A stretch of 64,000 bases of DNA from Talaromyces rugulosus. Taxonomy: Eukaryota; Ascomycota; Eurotiomycetes; Eurotiales; Trichocomaceae. A program made the position numbers and the translations under genes. Shown in pieces: positions 32,600 to 44,500 of this stretch. Under the pieces are notes generated by a model that did not search any database, had not been told where the DNA came from, and worked only from the letters and a program-made list of their open reading frames with translations. Where the stretch lies: NCBI RefSeq assembly GCF_013368755.1, contig NC_049566.1, positions 1,860,001 to 1,924,000 on the forward strand. The letters are read 5' to 3'. Numbering within the stretch: position 1 is the stretch's first letter; every line of letters begins with the position of its first letter.

Positions 32600-34371
32600 A
32601 TGGGCCTCGTTGACAGTGTCCGATATGACTTGAAATTACTCGGGTGAGATTTTTTCTTTCATAAAAAAAAATGGTTCTAAATTAACAAATTCTAGACTAA
32701 GCCTAGGGGTGTTCCTAGCGCTAATTGATATCTATGTATCAACGATCACATTCTATACCGTTGGTCTCGATAATCAAAATCCCTGGTTCATGATATGGAC
32801 AATAATCGGCCATCAAATCGCATTTGCTGCGTCACTGCCCTTTTTCGAGGGACTGGTTGCAATGCGCTACCAACGTCTTGTCTTTATCATTTCGGCGGCT
32901 TTGTTCTCCGTTTTCTCAGCTGTAGCTGGCTATACAGATGTAGCCCTCATCCTTGCAGGTTTGAGAGCTGGCAAGGGCTTCAGTGCCGCGGGGATTTTCG
33001 CGACGGCTGCCGTTGACCAATCTGCGACAGCACAAAAGGCTATCAGATGTGCAAAAGTTATCGGTCCTCTATGGGCCGGGCTGCTTGGCACTGCGTGCAT
33101 GGAGTTTGCAAAGTGGAGATGGATCTATTGGCTAAAGTGAGATTTTCCAGGAAGATATTTTAGACCAGACTTGCTAATTAAACGCCTTCAACAGTGGTAT
33201 TTTTGGTCTTGTGGCTTTGGTGTGCTATCTATGCAGCGGCAACGACGAGGAATGGTCCCGGGATTATGTCCCATCAGATTCTCAAATATCGCATCTAGAC
33301 GTTGTTGGGTGTATTCTCTTCGCAGTAGGCGTGTTTTTTTTCACTTTAGGATCGCAGATATCTGCAAACGTTTTCTGGGACGAGAGCTGGATTGTGCCTG
33401 CTTTCGGTTTAATCGTTGTGAGCTTAGTGGTGTTCTCTGCCTTCTGGCTGTGGGAAAAGAGCAGCAGGCAGAAATACGGGTTTTTCCAGTTGCTATCACC
33501 TGATTCATCCGGTGGCAAGATTAACAGTCAAAATAATAGCAAAAACATCTCTCTTGTCTTGTCTATCGCGTTGGCTGGTTTCATTTGGGATGCAATGCTG
33601 TTAAGCCTAGTGCTTGGCTTTCAACTGGTCGACACACCTCCTCGCAGGCTCGAATATTACCCAGCGTTTTGGTCGGCCATCAGGATGCTACCTCTTGTCG
33701 TCCCCAGTCGAGTGGCGATCTTCATTGGAACGACAGCTATCAACAAGGGATTTCTTGTTCCTAGCTCGGTTTCATGTACCGGTAATGTGCTGATGGTATT
33801 CAGCTTGTCGATGTTTACTCTGGCGCGGAGATTTCCGGTTGGCACTTTCGCCACGATTCAATCTGTGGCGATGGGTTTAGGATATGGACTTCATTTGGTC
33901 GCTCACGATGACATTGGGCTGAACAAAATGTCGTCGCCTTCACACCCGACATACTCATTATCATCACTGCTACCGCCACTTGCGCCATCAGCATCACCAT
34001 CATCACCACAATTACCCGGCATCGAGGAAGAGTCAGAAGACTCCCATGATGAGTACGAAGACACCGAAGAGGATACCGAAGATGAAGACGATCTTGAATC
34101 CATTATCTCTCTCAACAATCCCCCCAACAACGACAAACCCAGCCAAGCCAAGCTCGAATGCATCCGAGTGATTGGTGGCATTTTCGGACTATCACTCGTC
34201 AACATGATTTTTCACTACAATTGTCTAGAGGGAGGCAATTGTGGCAAAGAAGCGTTTGTGAAGAGCTTCACGGTGATTATGCCTACTATTCTGCTGACTG
34301 CGTTGTGTACGTTTGCCGTTTTGTTCTTTTTAGGAAAGATAAGGTCTGTGTATACTAGAGTTCAGAATTGA
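32600..34371 (+). CDS. Divergent MFS transporter-like protein with acidic insert, 553 aa
   Basis: Exons 32600-32643, 32696-33136 and 33195-34371, all in frame. The hydrophobic plan is that of a DHA2-type MFS protein, and GLRAGKGFSAAG sits where drug exporters have their conserved glycine-rich helix. However, the usual N-terminal LDxTIV motif and the loop 2-3 GRxxDRxGR motif are not recognisable (LIDIYVSTITFYTV and FEGLVAMRYQRLV stand there instead). A hydrophilic insert in the C-terminal third contains an acidic run (EDSHDEYEDTEEDTEDEDD) just before the last membrane segments. It may be a specialised carrier, a sensor-like non-transporting relative, or a protein losing function. It is followed in tandem by an ordinary MFS gene. 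Confidence 0.78.
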
Positions 34372-34710
34372 TACCAACAACAATCTTTTTCAATTTTCTT
34401 TATAGAAAAAGAGTGGGGATAAGCTTTTGATTGGCTATTTCAAAAGTAGTGGCTGGCCAGCATCGTCGAATTACCGGATCGGGAAGTTATCTTGGCAAGG
34501 CTGCTGATTGGTCGGTGTACAGCTGTGCGATGTGAGGGATGAACGAGATTTAGAGATACTATTGAATCTGAGCTCAATAAATAGATTTATCTTTAGCTTG
34601 CCGTGTTTACGTGTTTATTTGCACTTTTACTTTTGTTGGTTTTCTTTTTCACTCTCATTTCGCCATTTTTCCCTCTCTTTTCCGTGAATATCCCTAGGGT
34701 TGCCGGCAAC
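34372..34710. promoter_or_regulatory. Spacer and promoter between tandem MFS genes
   Basis: 339 bp containing the 3' flank of the first MFS gene and the upstream region of the second. A pyrimidine-rich run lies just before the ATG at 34711. The frame is open upstream to 34603, giving an alternative hydrophobic start that I consider untranslated. Confidence 0.5.
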
Positions 34711-36572
34711 ATGTCTATAGAGGGACACCAGGTATTCCCAGGACGGGTTCACGAAATGTTTAGTGATGGAAGCGGCGGTGAGAATTCTGACGGTGGGAAA
34801 GATACTGCAGACGCATATGAAAATGGCTCTCACGATGTCGTCGCTGAGAACGACCAACCTAGGGTGAGTGGAAGCAACTGCTGTTCAACTCAGTTCATTG
34901 ATTAATTTTTTTCTTTTCTTTGGATAGTTGAGCAATTTCCGATTTTTGATGGTGCTTGTTGGCTTTGGCATGGCGTTTGTCGGGTCACAAGTGTGTCCAC
35001 TCATTTTCGCGGCCATTATTACCACCGTTTCGGTCGACCTGGATGGAGCAAACGAACTGATCTGGATTTTCTCAGCGAGCTTGGTCGCCATGGGCGTTGT
35101 GGCTCCTTTTGCTGGACCTCTTGCGGATTTATTAGGTCGTAAAACAGTGGCTCTAGTCGGTGTGCTGTCCTCCATGGTTGGCATGATTCTCTGCGCCTCA
35201 ACACCGAATGTGTACGGGTTCATTGCCGGGCAAACTTTCACTGGAATCGGAATGGCAATCGAAGAACTGCTTTCTATATCCGCTGTTCTCGAGCTCGTTC
35301 CCAGACAGCAACGAGGGTTCTATGCTGCTATCATTGTCTCTACATTCTTACCATTCGCTCCTGCATCGCTATATGGAGGGCTCATTGCCGAAAGCAACTG
35401 GAGGTACTGCGCATGCTTGATAGCTATTTGGAACTTCTTGACAGCCGTCATCATTTTCATATTCTATAACCCACCGCCGCGTTCCAATTCAACAGGTCTA
35501 TCCCGGCGACAAATTTTACGCAGAATTGACTTTCTGGGCGGTTTTCTGCTAACCGCTGGCATCGTCCTGTTTATGATTGGGTTGAACTGGGGTGGTCAGG
35601 CATATCCATGGAACTCGGCACGGGTGATCTCTTTTGTGACTGTGGGCGGTTGCCTAGTGGTTATATTCGTGCTGCATGAGATCTTCTGGGCTAGATATCC
35701 CATGTTTCCCGGCCGGCTGCTCCAGCACCCCCGGGCCTTTATGGCGTTGATGACTGTGATTCTCATGGCGGGTGTCAACTATATCCCGGTTCTCTACTTT
35801 TGGATTATGCAGTCTATCAGTGTCTACAACTCGAACAACTTCCAGGCTGGCATCCGTACTCTGCCGTTTGGCTTTTGCATTCTTGGCGGAGCAGTTATTT
35901 CTGCTCTCATGCTCTCCATATTCAAGAATCATGTTCGGCTAATTATGACATTTTTCTGCGTCATTCAAACAGTTGGTGAGTTTGTTCTGTCTGGTTTTCC
36001 TAACAACTCCCATTTCTAACACAAAATCAGCTATCGGGTGCATGGCCGCCGTCGATCCTCACAACATCAACACCGTGTGGGCTCCTCTTGTGCTCGGCCT
36101 ACTCAGCGTCGGAGGCGTCCTTATCCCGAACCAGATCATCGTCACATTAATATCACCAGATGACCTGATCGCCACTGCAACCTGCCTGACCGTCTGTCTC
36201 CGCTCAATCGGTCAGGTCGTCGGCGTCGCCATTTTCTACAACCAGTTCATTTCCGCCATGACCAAGAACGCCTACTCTTACGTGGTCCCCGCTGCATTGG
36301 AGGTCGGGATTCTGGATATCCCGACTATCGAGAACATGCTGCCGACGTTGATTGCGGTGCCGTTTTCAGAGTATGTCAAGACTCTGCCGCAGGTCGATAC
36401 ATCGGAGAAGTACGCTATTCTGCACGAAGCGGTCATTCAGGCCTTTGGACATTCATTTCCGAGTGTTTACTATATTTCAATTGCGTTTGGGGCGACGGCA
36501 TGTATTGCCAGTTTGCTCATTGGGGATCTATCAAAGCTGATGGATGCACACATCGCTGTGCACTACTTTTGA
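34711..36572 (+). CDS. MFS transporter, TRI12/siderophore-exporter type, 580 aa
   Basis: Exons 34711-34863, 34928-35975 and 36031-36572. After a ~50-residue polar cytosolic N-terminus, about fourteen membrane segments follow. The loop 2-3 motif is well kept (GPLADLLGRKTVALVG), as are WIFSASLVAMGVVAPFAG and AGQTFTGIGMAIEEL. The sequence style (LVPRQQRGFYAA, ASLYGGLIAESNWRY, GGVLIPNQIIVTLISPDD) fits the fungal TRI12-like branch, whose known members export trichothecenes or move siderophores across the plasma membrane. No toxin or siderophore synthesis genes are nearby, so the substrate is open. It lies 340 bp downstream of, and in the same direction as, a divergent MFS gene. Confidence 0.9.
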
Positions 36573-37627
36573 CCTATGGAACATGGGGGAATTTGGGGGA
36601 TGTGACATTTTAGATAAACGACTTTTTTATTTTTTTTGTTTTTTTTTTGTAGAATTAGATAGATTCGTGTTTAGCTTTGAGTCAATACCAGAGCTAGGAT
36701 AGAATAATAACCATATTGTCTGCCGACGAGCTAGTAGTTGGATAGAACTGAGTAGGTATGTAGAACCCTACTTGGATTTTCCTAATGCGGTAAACACAGA
36801 GAGAGGAGTGCGGAGAAAAATGCGCTTCGCTCTACCACACTGTTTTTAGTAAATATTTCCTTTGTAATTTGTTCCCATGCAAAATATAACCTACTACTAC
36901 ATATGTGTAGTTTAGCATATCTAAAAAGAATTCCATTGTTCAGCTATAAGCAGATATTTCATAATGTCTGGACAACTCTTATCAAAATTTGTGAGTAGCT
37001 CCGATTAAAAACAAGACAGTCAACAGATTAAGACAAAAATCTAATAATAGTTGATCATCATTAGCTGAAATCTGGCATTCCCATCATTCTCCTAGTAAAT
37101 ATGTGTCAATGCTACATTGACAATAGCTATCTGAAATCAACTCTCAATAGTTGCGTCGTTCCACATCAAAGAAAAGAGACCCTGGATGCCAGGAATCGCT
37201 TGTATGTTGTGAAAAGTCTTTTAATTAATATTGAAACAAAGAATATGACACCATTAAAGACGATTGATAAAAGAAACAGGTTTCATTATTTATTCAAAAC
37301 AGACCTCGAAATTTGATTACTCTTTTATTTCAATGCCTTTTATTCAACATTAAAATTCATATAATTTAAAAGTTTTCAAATGTCGAGTCATTGTAAATGA
37401 CCAAATGTGACTGTTTTCAGACGACTTTGACTCACCATCTCAAAATTGTGTTACGGATAACACCTTCCATTTCACAGTGTCTGTATGAATAAAATCCATT
37501 TTATACACGGCCCTGCATTCCCAGGTGGTGATTCTGTTTCTTAAAAACATTAAAGAGACTTGAAGCGCTACCTACACACTCGAGACTTGCTCACGTTTTC
37601 CCTAGCTCATATTCCCTAGCTCACATC
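36573..37627. other. AT-rich intergenic region
   Basis: About 1 kb. Homopolymer T tracts follow the MFS gene (36624-36650). The rest to about 37560 is AT-rich with no coding character; one 71-codon frame near 37101 is not supported. A short promoter precedes 37628. Confidence 0.55.
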
Positions 37628-38404
37628 ATGTCGGAGGTATCACGCGAATTTCAAGTGTGGTCCGATCTTTACATAGACCTTGGCGGAAACTACCACCTTA
37701 CTTTTCCCAAGTGTGCACCATACCTGATTCTTGCAGGTGACATCGGCCGCTTGAAGGACTACGATAAATATCTCGAATTCATCAAAGCGCAGACGGATCG
37801 ATTCAGCACAGTCTTTCTCGTTTTGGGAAACTATGAATACTACGGCGGTGATCTTCGAGATGGCCGCGCAGCAGCGGGTCGACTCGAGCAAGAGAAAGTA
37901 CTCCAGGGGAAATTGGTTGTTCTCGACCAGCGGCGATACGACGTGCCCTGGACCGATATCACTTTTCTCGGCTGCACCCTCTGGGATCCAATTAATAACC
38001 CAGATGACGAGGAACTTGCAAAGTCGCAGACCAAAGACCATATAGAAATCAAGGGGTGGGACAAGAATCGTCACCACGAATTGTTCCTGCAGCATGTTGA
38101 GTGGTTGACAAAACAGGTCACTGAGATCCAAGAACAGGATAAAACGGCCCAAGCGAAACGAAAGATAGTCGTTATCAGCCATCATCCACCTTGTTTCGAC
38201 TTAGACCGCACCTTACTGGTGTTCACGAGCGTCCCCAAACCCTTCAACGGGGTTCATGCCTGGGTTTCTGGACACACTCACTCATACAAACGCAAAGGCT
38301 CGTTTGATTTCAAAAAGACGGGAGTGCACTTTGTGAGCAACCAGCAAGCCCATCCCGATTGTAGAAACGTGTCTTTTGATAAAGAAAAGGTTATCACACT
38401 CTGA
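37628..38404 (+). CDS. Calcineurin-like metallophosphoesterase with altered metal ligands, 258 aa
   Basis: A single exon of normal length for fungal members of this family. The order of metallophosphoesterase motifs is clear: SDLYID (residues 12-17), AGDIG (36-40), VLGNYEYY (66-72), VVISHHPP (181-188) and SGHTHS (214-219). The family consensus is DxH, GDxx, GNH(D/E), H, GHxH. Here the His of the first motif is Tyr15 and the His of the third is Tyr69; the other ligands are present. Both tyrosine codons (TAC and TAT) differ from His codons by a single C-to-T change. The enzyme may be inactive or may use one metal only. No signal peptide is seen, so it would be cytosolic. Confidence 0.85.
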   Translation: MSEVSREFQVWSDLYIDLGGNYHLTFPKCAPYLILAGDIGRLKDYDKYLEFIKAQTDRFSTVFLVLGNYEYYGGDLRDGRAAAGRLEQEKVLQGKLVVLDQRRYDVPWTDITFLGCTLWDPINNPDDEELAKSQTKDHIEIKGWDKNRHHELFLQHVEWLTKQVTEIQEQDKTAQAKRKIVVISHHPPCFDLDRTLLVFTSVPKPFNGVHAWVSGHTHSYKRKGSFDFKKTGVHFVSNQQAHPDCRNVSFDKEKVITL

Positions 38405-38678
38405 TTGAATCTTTGCTTTATTTACACTATCTAGACTACTACACCAATCAATACTCTGATATTTTTACTTCATAAGCACTTTAAATTTTAATCCAGCATA
38501 GCCCTAACGATATCGTAGCCCGCTCAGCATACCCAATGCGGAAATAGTGCTTCGTGAATTCTTACCCTATCGGGACTAGTTATTGGGGCTTATTGTCGTC
38601 GATGCGAACTTGCGAAGACCCGTTTCTTCTTCACCTCGACCTACATCGTAGACGAAACGAATTAAAAGGGAAAAAAAT

Positions 38679-39653
38679 ATGTCGGAAAAAACCCAAAACC
38701 TGTACACGCCGCAAGAAGACCTAGAGACGGCGCCTCCAGCATACGAGCCTCCGGCTGAAGACTTCTCCGACAACCCCTCCTCCTCACGCTCCGAAAATGC
38801 GACAGCGCCAGACTCAATAACAGACTCAAAAGCACCACCATCAATACCAAACCCCAACAGCAACAGCAACAGCAATAGCAACACCAAAAAGCCAATTGCA
38901 ATCCCCGCCATCGATCCATACAGCTCCCACTCCCCCTTTCTACGCGCATTCCCCCCGATTCTCCGACAATCGCACAACCTACCGCGCGAGTCCTTCCTAC
39001 CTCTTCTCGACAACCTCAACAAAGTCATCGCCGAAAGCCCGCCGCTCGAGGTCCTCGATGTCACCGGTGGAATTCTGCGGTCTGTACCAATCTTATTCCC
39101 GCTACACTGGATCGGCGCCGCCGTGAGCGGGCTCGCGCAAAAGGGCAGTTCGGGGGTATCCAAATCGCGAACGGACTCGTTGATCAAGCAGGCCAATAAG
39201 GAAATATTCGGACCGAGGAACCTGCGCATTGAGATTGCGCGGTTGGATGCGCTGGCGTATATTGCTCAGGTGCCAATACTAAGTCCTAGTTCGGGGCGGA
39301 TTGATAATGCGGCGCCGGTGATGCAGCACCTTGTTGCGGTGGATGCGGTTAATACCACGAGTGTGTCGAATTACCAGGCAGCTATTAATGGAGGAGGGGG
39401 AGTGAGCATACCGGAGGAGATCATGCTTGATGCTGTGCATCAGCAGATTGGCATCTTGCAGCCGTGGATTGCAGAGCTGGAGTTTGATCCGCTACCGCGC
39501 ACGGCGCAGTCCAAGTTGACGCGGTTTAATACGGCGCTGAAAAGATATAATGAGCCGCGAGACGAGCGCAGAGAGAGGGGGAAATATCGAGAGGAGAGGG
39601 AAGAAGAAGGGATGAGAAAAGGACTGTGGCTGGTCATCCGGGAATTTGAATAA
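38679..39653 (+). CDS. Uncharacterised PPxY-containing protein, 324 aa
   Basis: A single exon starting MSEKTQNLYTPQEDLE. Residues 19-24 read PPAYEP, a PPxY motif of the kind bound by WW domains of Rsp5-type ubiquitin ligases. A polar region with an Asn-Ser repeat (about residues 58-68) precedes a folded-looking core from residue 85 to 270 (SPFLRAFPPILRQ, LLDNLNKVIAESPPLEVLDVTGG, LFPLHWIGAAVSGLAQKG). The C-terminus is highly charged. I do not know a name for the family, although the core looks like a conserved fungal hypothetical. It could be an adaptor or a regulated cytosolic protein; that is inference from the PPxY motif. Confidence 0.75.
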   Translation: MSEKTQNLYTPQEDLETAPPAYEPPAEDFSDNPSSSRSENATAPDSITDSKAPPSIPNPNSNSNSNSNTKKPIAIPAIDPYSSHSPFLRAFPPILRQSHNLPRESFLPLLDNLNKVIAESPPLEVLDVTGGILRSVPILFPLHWIGAAVSGLAQKGSSGVSKSRTDSLIKQANKEIFGPRNLRIEIARLDALAYIAQVPILSPSSGRIDNAAPVMQHLVAVDAVNTTSVSNYQAAINGGGGVSIPEEIMLDAVHQQIGILQPWIAELEFDPLPRTAQSKLTRFNTALKRYNEPRDERRERGKYREEREEEGMRKGLWLVIREFE

Positions 39654-39825
39654 ATTGTTGAGTATAACGTTTAAATAGAAGATGTGTGAGGGTATCGCTT
39701 CATTATATCAAGCATCAATCATATAATATAATACACATAATCTCCGAAATCTCCAAAGTCACCGAAATCACGCTCCCAAACCGATATAAAAACTCCCCAC
39801 CCACCTAGTAAAACATCATAACAAA

Positions 39826-41028
39826 TCAATTCCTCTTTGACCCCGGCACTGGAATATGCCAATCCTGTGGCTGGCCATGACCGCTATTGTTGTCAACATG
39901 CGTCATCCCCAGTCCCCGGTTACCAGTAGCAACGCCCTCCTCGTGCGTGGTCGGCAATTCCGCCGCGTATTGCGGATACTTGCCATCCGGCTGTTGCATA
40001 TACGCACCACTGGAATTCGTCGAGTACGACGTTGGCCGCGACGGGTTACTGAATGACGGCGATGGCCAGCCGCCAACGCTCGGATTCGAGGATACCGTAG
40101 ACTGATACGAGTCGCGATGGTTCGGGCCACCGGGGGGTCTGAGTTGCTGCTGCTGGAGCGGAACCTGGTGATAGAACGATGTATCTCCCGGTAGTTCATT
40201 GGCGAACGATTTTCCAGGACTCGAAGAAGCAGGGCCTGCTGTGGGCGACGACGACGACACAACGGGCGAAAATGAAGACGCCGACTTTTCAGCGGGATAC
40301 CCTCCTTGCGACGGCGAGTACTGGTACTGCGGTGGCGAATACATGGGCACAATCTCATTCTCATTGTTATTATCTTCTCTGTGTGTCGAGGCCGACGACG
40401 ACGGTGGCGGCGGTGGCCGAGCCGGCAGCGAGCGATCTGCCGGATTGACCGTCTTGAGTCTGCCTCCATCGTCCATCAAGGCCTTGAGCACGCCAGCGTC
40501 CAACAGCTCTGCCTTTTTAATCAACCTGTCCACCAACACCTTCGTCGCGGCTTTAAGCTGCGAGCGCACAAACGACGTCATTGTGAAATTGCACCGAATC
40601 TCAATATCCTCTCGCAGATACAAGCCCTGAGCAGGCGTGCCTATACCCAACTCGCGATGCTCGGGGGGTTCACCAGGCTGATTTCCGCCTACACGATAAT
40701 TATGCCTCAAATCAATGCCCATGGGCGCATAGACGTGCGTCTGCACACCCCAGGGAACATCGTGAAAGCAAGCCCGGAAACTGATCTTGCCAGATCCAAA
40801 CTTGCCCGTCCCCGGAACGATCTGGATGCGCTCGGTGATTTCGTACCATGTAGAATAATATTCCTCAGCCGGTGCGTCGCGCGGAGACTGGATGGCGTGG
40901 TGTTCGAGCACGAGGGGGTTGAGGGTGATGATTTCGCCGTGGCTGTGCAGGATGTCGAGCACGAGTTGCCGCGGGATGAAGGATGGGAGCGGGGTGATGT
41001 TGTTGTAGGCTTCTTTTTTCTTCATCAT
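39826..41028 (-). CDS. DUF7053-like fungal protein, 400 aa
   Basis: A single exon. Residues 1-180 form the conserved domain: MMKKKEAYNNITPLPSFIPR, LHSHGEIITLNPLVLEHH, YYSTWYEITERIQ, FRACFHDVPWGVQTHVYAPMG and LYLREDIEIRCN. I recognise this as the fungal DUF7053 type, related in outline to lipid-binding (START/SRPBCC-like) folds, function unknown. The rest is low complexity, rich in Pro, Ser, Gln and Tyr. The long plus-strand frames opposite this low-complexity part are shadows. The gene's 3' end faces the PPxY gene at a distance of 172 bp. Confidence 0.8.
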   Translation of the reverse strand: MMKKKEAYNNITPLPSFIPRQLVLDILHSHGEIITLNPLVLEHHAIQSPRDAPAEEYYSTWYEITERIQIVPGTGKFGSGKISFRACFHDVPWGVQTHVYAPMGIDLRHNYRVGGNQPGEPPEHRELGIGTPAQGLYLREDIEIRCNFTMTSFVRSQLKAATKVLVDRLIKKAELLDAGVLKALMDDGGRLKTVNPADRSLPARPPPPPSSSASTHREDNNNENEIVPMYSPPQYQYSPSQGGYPAEKSASSFSPVVSSSSPTAGPASSSPGKSFANELPGDTSFYHQVPLQQQQLRPPGGPNHRDSYQSTVSSNPSVGGWPSPSFSNPSRPTSYSTNSSGAYMQQPDGKYPQYAAELPTTHEEGVATGNRGLGMTHVDNNSGHGQPQDWHIPVPGSKRN

Positions 41029-41594
41029 CGTTGGATATGTTTCTATAGATTCGAGCAGTTATCTGTGAGTCAAGTTCTGAACAGACGAAGATGGCAGAGG
41101 GACAAGTGGTTATGATTATTATTATTATTACCCAAGACGAGACGTGACGAATGTTTCGACGTTCCACGTTTCGGGCGATGACGTGAGACAAAAAGAGCGG
41201 TCTGCGAATCACACGCGGACGCGGCTTCTAGGGCTGAAGCGCTCAGCACTTGCCCAATCGGGCATTTTCTAATTATAGTTCCAATGTTGATACGAGTCTT
41301 ACGAAACAATGCGTGTACAACAGTGTCCCATGGGATCAATTTGTTACTTTTGAATCCAGCCACTATGAAACAATCCAGTCCCAAACTCCACGGCGTGTAT
41401 ATATAGATCATCGCCAAAACCAAACGGGTATCGTATCAGTACGTGTACTTCTGATATCACCCCGCTATTATCGTGACATACAGAATGCAAAAGCCCAACG
41501 TAATTTCTGTCGTTAGTGAAAAAAATGTTTAATGTTTTCCGTAACCAAGATGAGTCGTGTCGTTACGGAGAAAAATAGAAAAAGAAAAGAAAAT
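41029..41594. other. Upstream region of the DUF7053-like gene and 3' flank of the histidine kinase
   Basis: About 570 bp. It contains an ATT triplet run near 41116-41131. No gene is supported. Confidence 0.55.
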
Positions 41595-44500
41595 TCAACG
41601 CAATTGTTTCGGCTTCCACTCCTCCAATAGCCGAGACACTTCTTTCAACGAAACCGGCTTTGTCAAAAAGAGATCAACTCCTGATGTCAAAGCCTCGGTC
41701 TCATCTCGCGCGCTGCTCAGACCCGTCAATGCAATGATTGTTGCAGGTCGTGGCTCATCCCGCTCATACTCGAGAGCGCGGATAGCCCGGGTCGCTTCAA
41801 ACCCGTTCATCACCGGCATGGAGATATCTATTTCAATTAGTTAAATCCTCTTCTCGACAAGGAGTAAACATACCCATAAAAATGATATCAAACCCCTCCG
41901 GTCGCTTCTCAACGGCTTCCACCGCCATCTTGCCGTTCTCGGCAGAGTCTAGGTTGCCCACGTTGCGGCGCCCAAGGTAGGTCGTCAGTAGACGAAGATT
42001 GATTTGGTTGTCATCCACGACTAAAACATTGACTGGCGTGGATGGCGAGGACTCAAGGTCCTGATCCTTGGGAAGTCGTGGCATATCTTCCATGTTTGCT
42101 GTAACCGCGGGAGCAGATTGTCGGCCGTCGACGCCTTCGTCGTTGGGGCTCTCCAAAGGTTGCTCCTCTACGGGTGAACGCAGGGCAGCAGAAGAGGTGT
42201 TGACCTGCGAATAGCTCCCCTTGCGTAATCCCTCCAACGACGACATCGACGACTCATCAGAGCTCGACCCACTTATGCTTACTGCCTCAGAGTGCAAGTC
42301 GGAGAATCGGATGCGAGATCGGTCGGCCAGTCGGGAATGCTGAACCCCTGCATGTCGCGTCGGAGAGGTGGTTGACTTTTGCAGACATTGGAAAATGGTC
42401 CGCGCCAATTTGTGTGGTCCACACGGTCTGTACAGGTATTCCACCACATTGGCCAGTCTTGACCATGTCGTGCGAGCCGGATCCAGCGCCTCCGGGTCGT
42501 TGCAGAATACAAGCAGCGCTGTCGGTCGGCTGACCTGCTTCAATCTAAATTCATCCGTCACGTCCTTGTCCTGGGCCAGCACAAGGTCGGCTGGGTGCTG
42601 AGTTGGCCAGGGCTGAAGGGTGAGGCCGAACCATTCGGTAATATAGCGAGCAAATACGATCGAGGTTTCACAATTGTCCGATGCAGCCGGGTCATACCCA
42701 ACAATAGCAACGCTCTTTTGCGGGAAGCGCTCGCGAATGTAACGTAGATCGCGATTCAGCGTCGACTGGTTGGGGCGCACAGGCGGTGAACCGGCTTCTT
42801 CAGCAGTCGGACGCGACAGCGGCAATGTCACCTTGACTCTTGTTCCCTCACCAGCTTGGCTGCGAATGCTAATATGTCCGCCCAGCGACTTCACAATGCT
42901 GCGTACAATCGCCAAACCAAGACCTGTCCCTACAGCCAAAGTGTCCTCCTGGGAGAATGGCATGTACAGACGAGCCCGGAGGAAATCCTCCGATATGCCT
43001 TTACCCGTGTCGGAAACGGTGAGCGCGATAAGTTCGTCTGATTCTTTTCCAAGTTTGACCTTGCTAGACGGACTACCCTTTAGTGTCTCCAAGCGAATGG
43101 TCACACTTCCGCTGTCGGTGTATTTCATCGCGTTGCCGAAAATGTTCATCACAATACGCCGTAAAGCTCCAGGCTGGGTTCGGTACACCCAGTCTCCTTT
43201 TTCAATGTCGACGATCACGTCCACTTTGGAGCGGCCATCTCCGGTGCTATCACTATCAGGAGTCGAGAGCGAGCTCGACCCAGATCGCGATGAAGGCGCA
43301 GATAGAAAAGACCGCGATGACGAGCTATTAGCATTTGATCGACTATACGAGTGACCCAGGCACACTCCTTCCACAACTTCTTCCGCAAGTAGACAAATGT
43401 CTTCACACGTGTGCATGTCGAGCAACGAGGCCATACTGTCAATTCCCTGAATGTTGTCCGGCATCGCATCTTTTCGGTCCCGACGAGCCCGTTTCATCTG
43501 ACGCCAACTCTTTTCCAACGATACGATCTTGCTAAAGTCCAAAACCTGATTCATTGTATCCAACAATGTCCGCCCACATGCATTGACCGTTTCGAGCAAG
43601 GACTTTTGAAATTCGTTCATATGAGTGCTGTCCATAAACTCCGCTGCCGCAAGAATCCCGTGCAGCGGGCTACGCAGTTCGTGCGAGATACTTCCGATAA
43701 AATCGCCCTTTTGACGGTCTGCAATGATGGACTCGAGACGACTTAGCTCTGCCATGATCGAGTAGCCAAACCCCATGATAGAGGCCAATTCCACTGATGC
43801 GTTAAACACTTGAGTGTTTTTAGAATTCCAGCAAAAGCAACCGGCGAACCATTGAGACGTAGCAGCATTCCATAAAGGAACAAACATAACCTGACTAGCA
43901 GAAGGAAAATACTTGGACAGCTGGGATGTTTCCGTAGCGCGCCATTTTTTGTTTGATCTGGATGGAGCATCAGGCGACACGCGGACAGCCGAGACGGGAG
44001 AGTTGGGTTTGTTTTCATCATCGTCGGACGAGGCAAACAGACTTCGGTCGCGGTGAAAGGTCCAAATCTTTCCTTTGGGATATCGGCGAAAAACACTCTG
44101 CAAAAACCGTCGATCGAAATTGGCGCCTGACAAGGTGGTATCCTCACCCGAAATAGACGAAAATGGCACATGATTGGTGGACATGCCCAAAACGGGTGCC
44201 GGAGATTCGTTATCGTCAACAAACTCTAGACGTCCATTGTCGACATCCAGAGGAGTGTTACTATTTTCCAAGAAAACTACACCGCTATCACCAGTAAGCT
44301 CCAGGCTTTCACGGATGAGGTTGGCGGCACGCCGAAAAGTCCAGTTTTGGGTGTGCATCTCGTCCGCCAACCGGGCCTTGGAGCCCTTTGTATCGGTAGC
44401 CAACCAGTCCGGAAGTGGATTCGTCAGATCGGATGAAGTGCCTGTCTCCCGCCCTTCAGACGAAGGGGGCGACCGACTAGGGCGGGCATCGATACTGCTG

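Noticed and set aside
37640..38185. 181-codon minus-strand frame within the metallophosphoesterase gene
   Set aside because: The plus strand carries the ordered metallophosphoesterase motifs; the opposite frame has none.
40306..41115. 269-codon plus-strand frame opposite the DUF7053-like gene
   Set aside because: It is a shadow of biased codon use; the minus-strand protein has a recognisable conserved domain.
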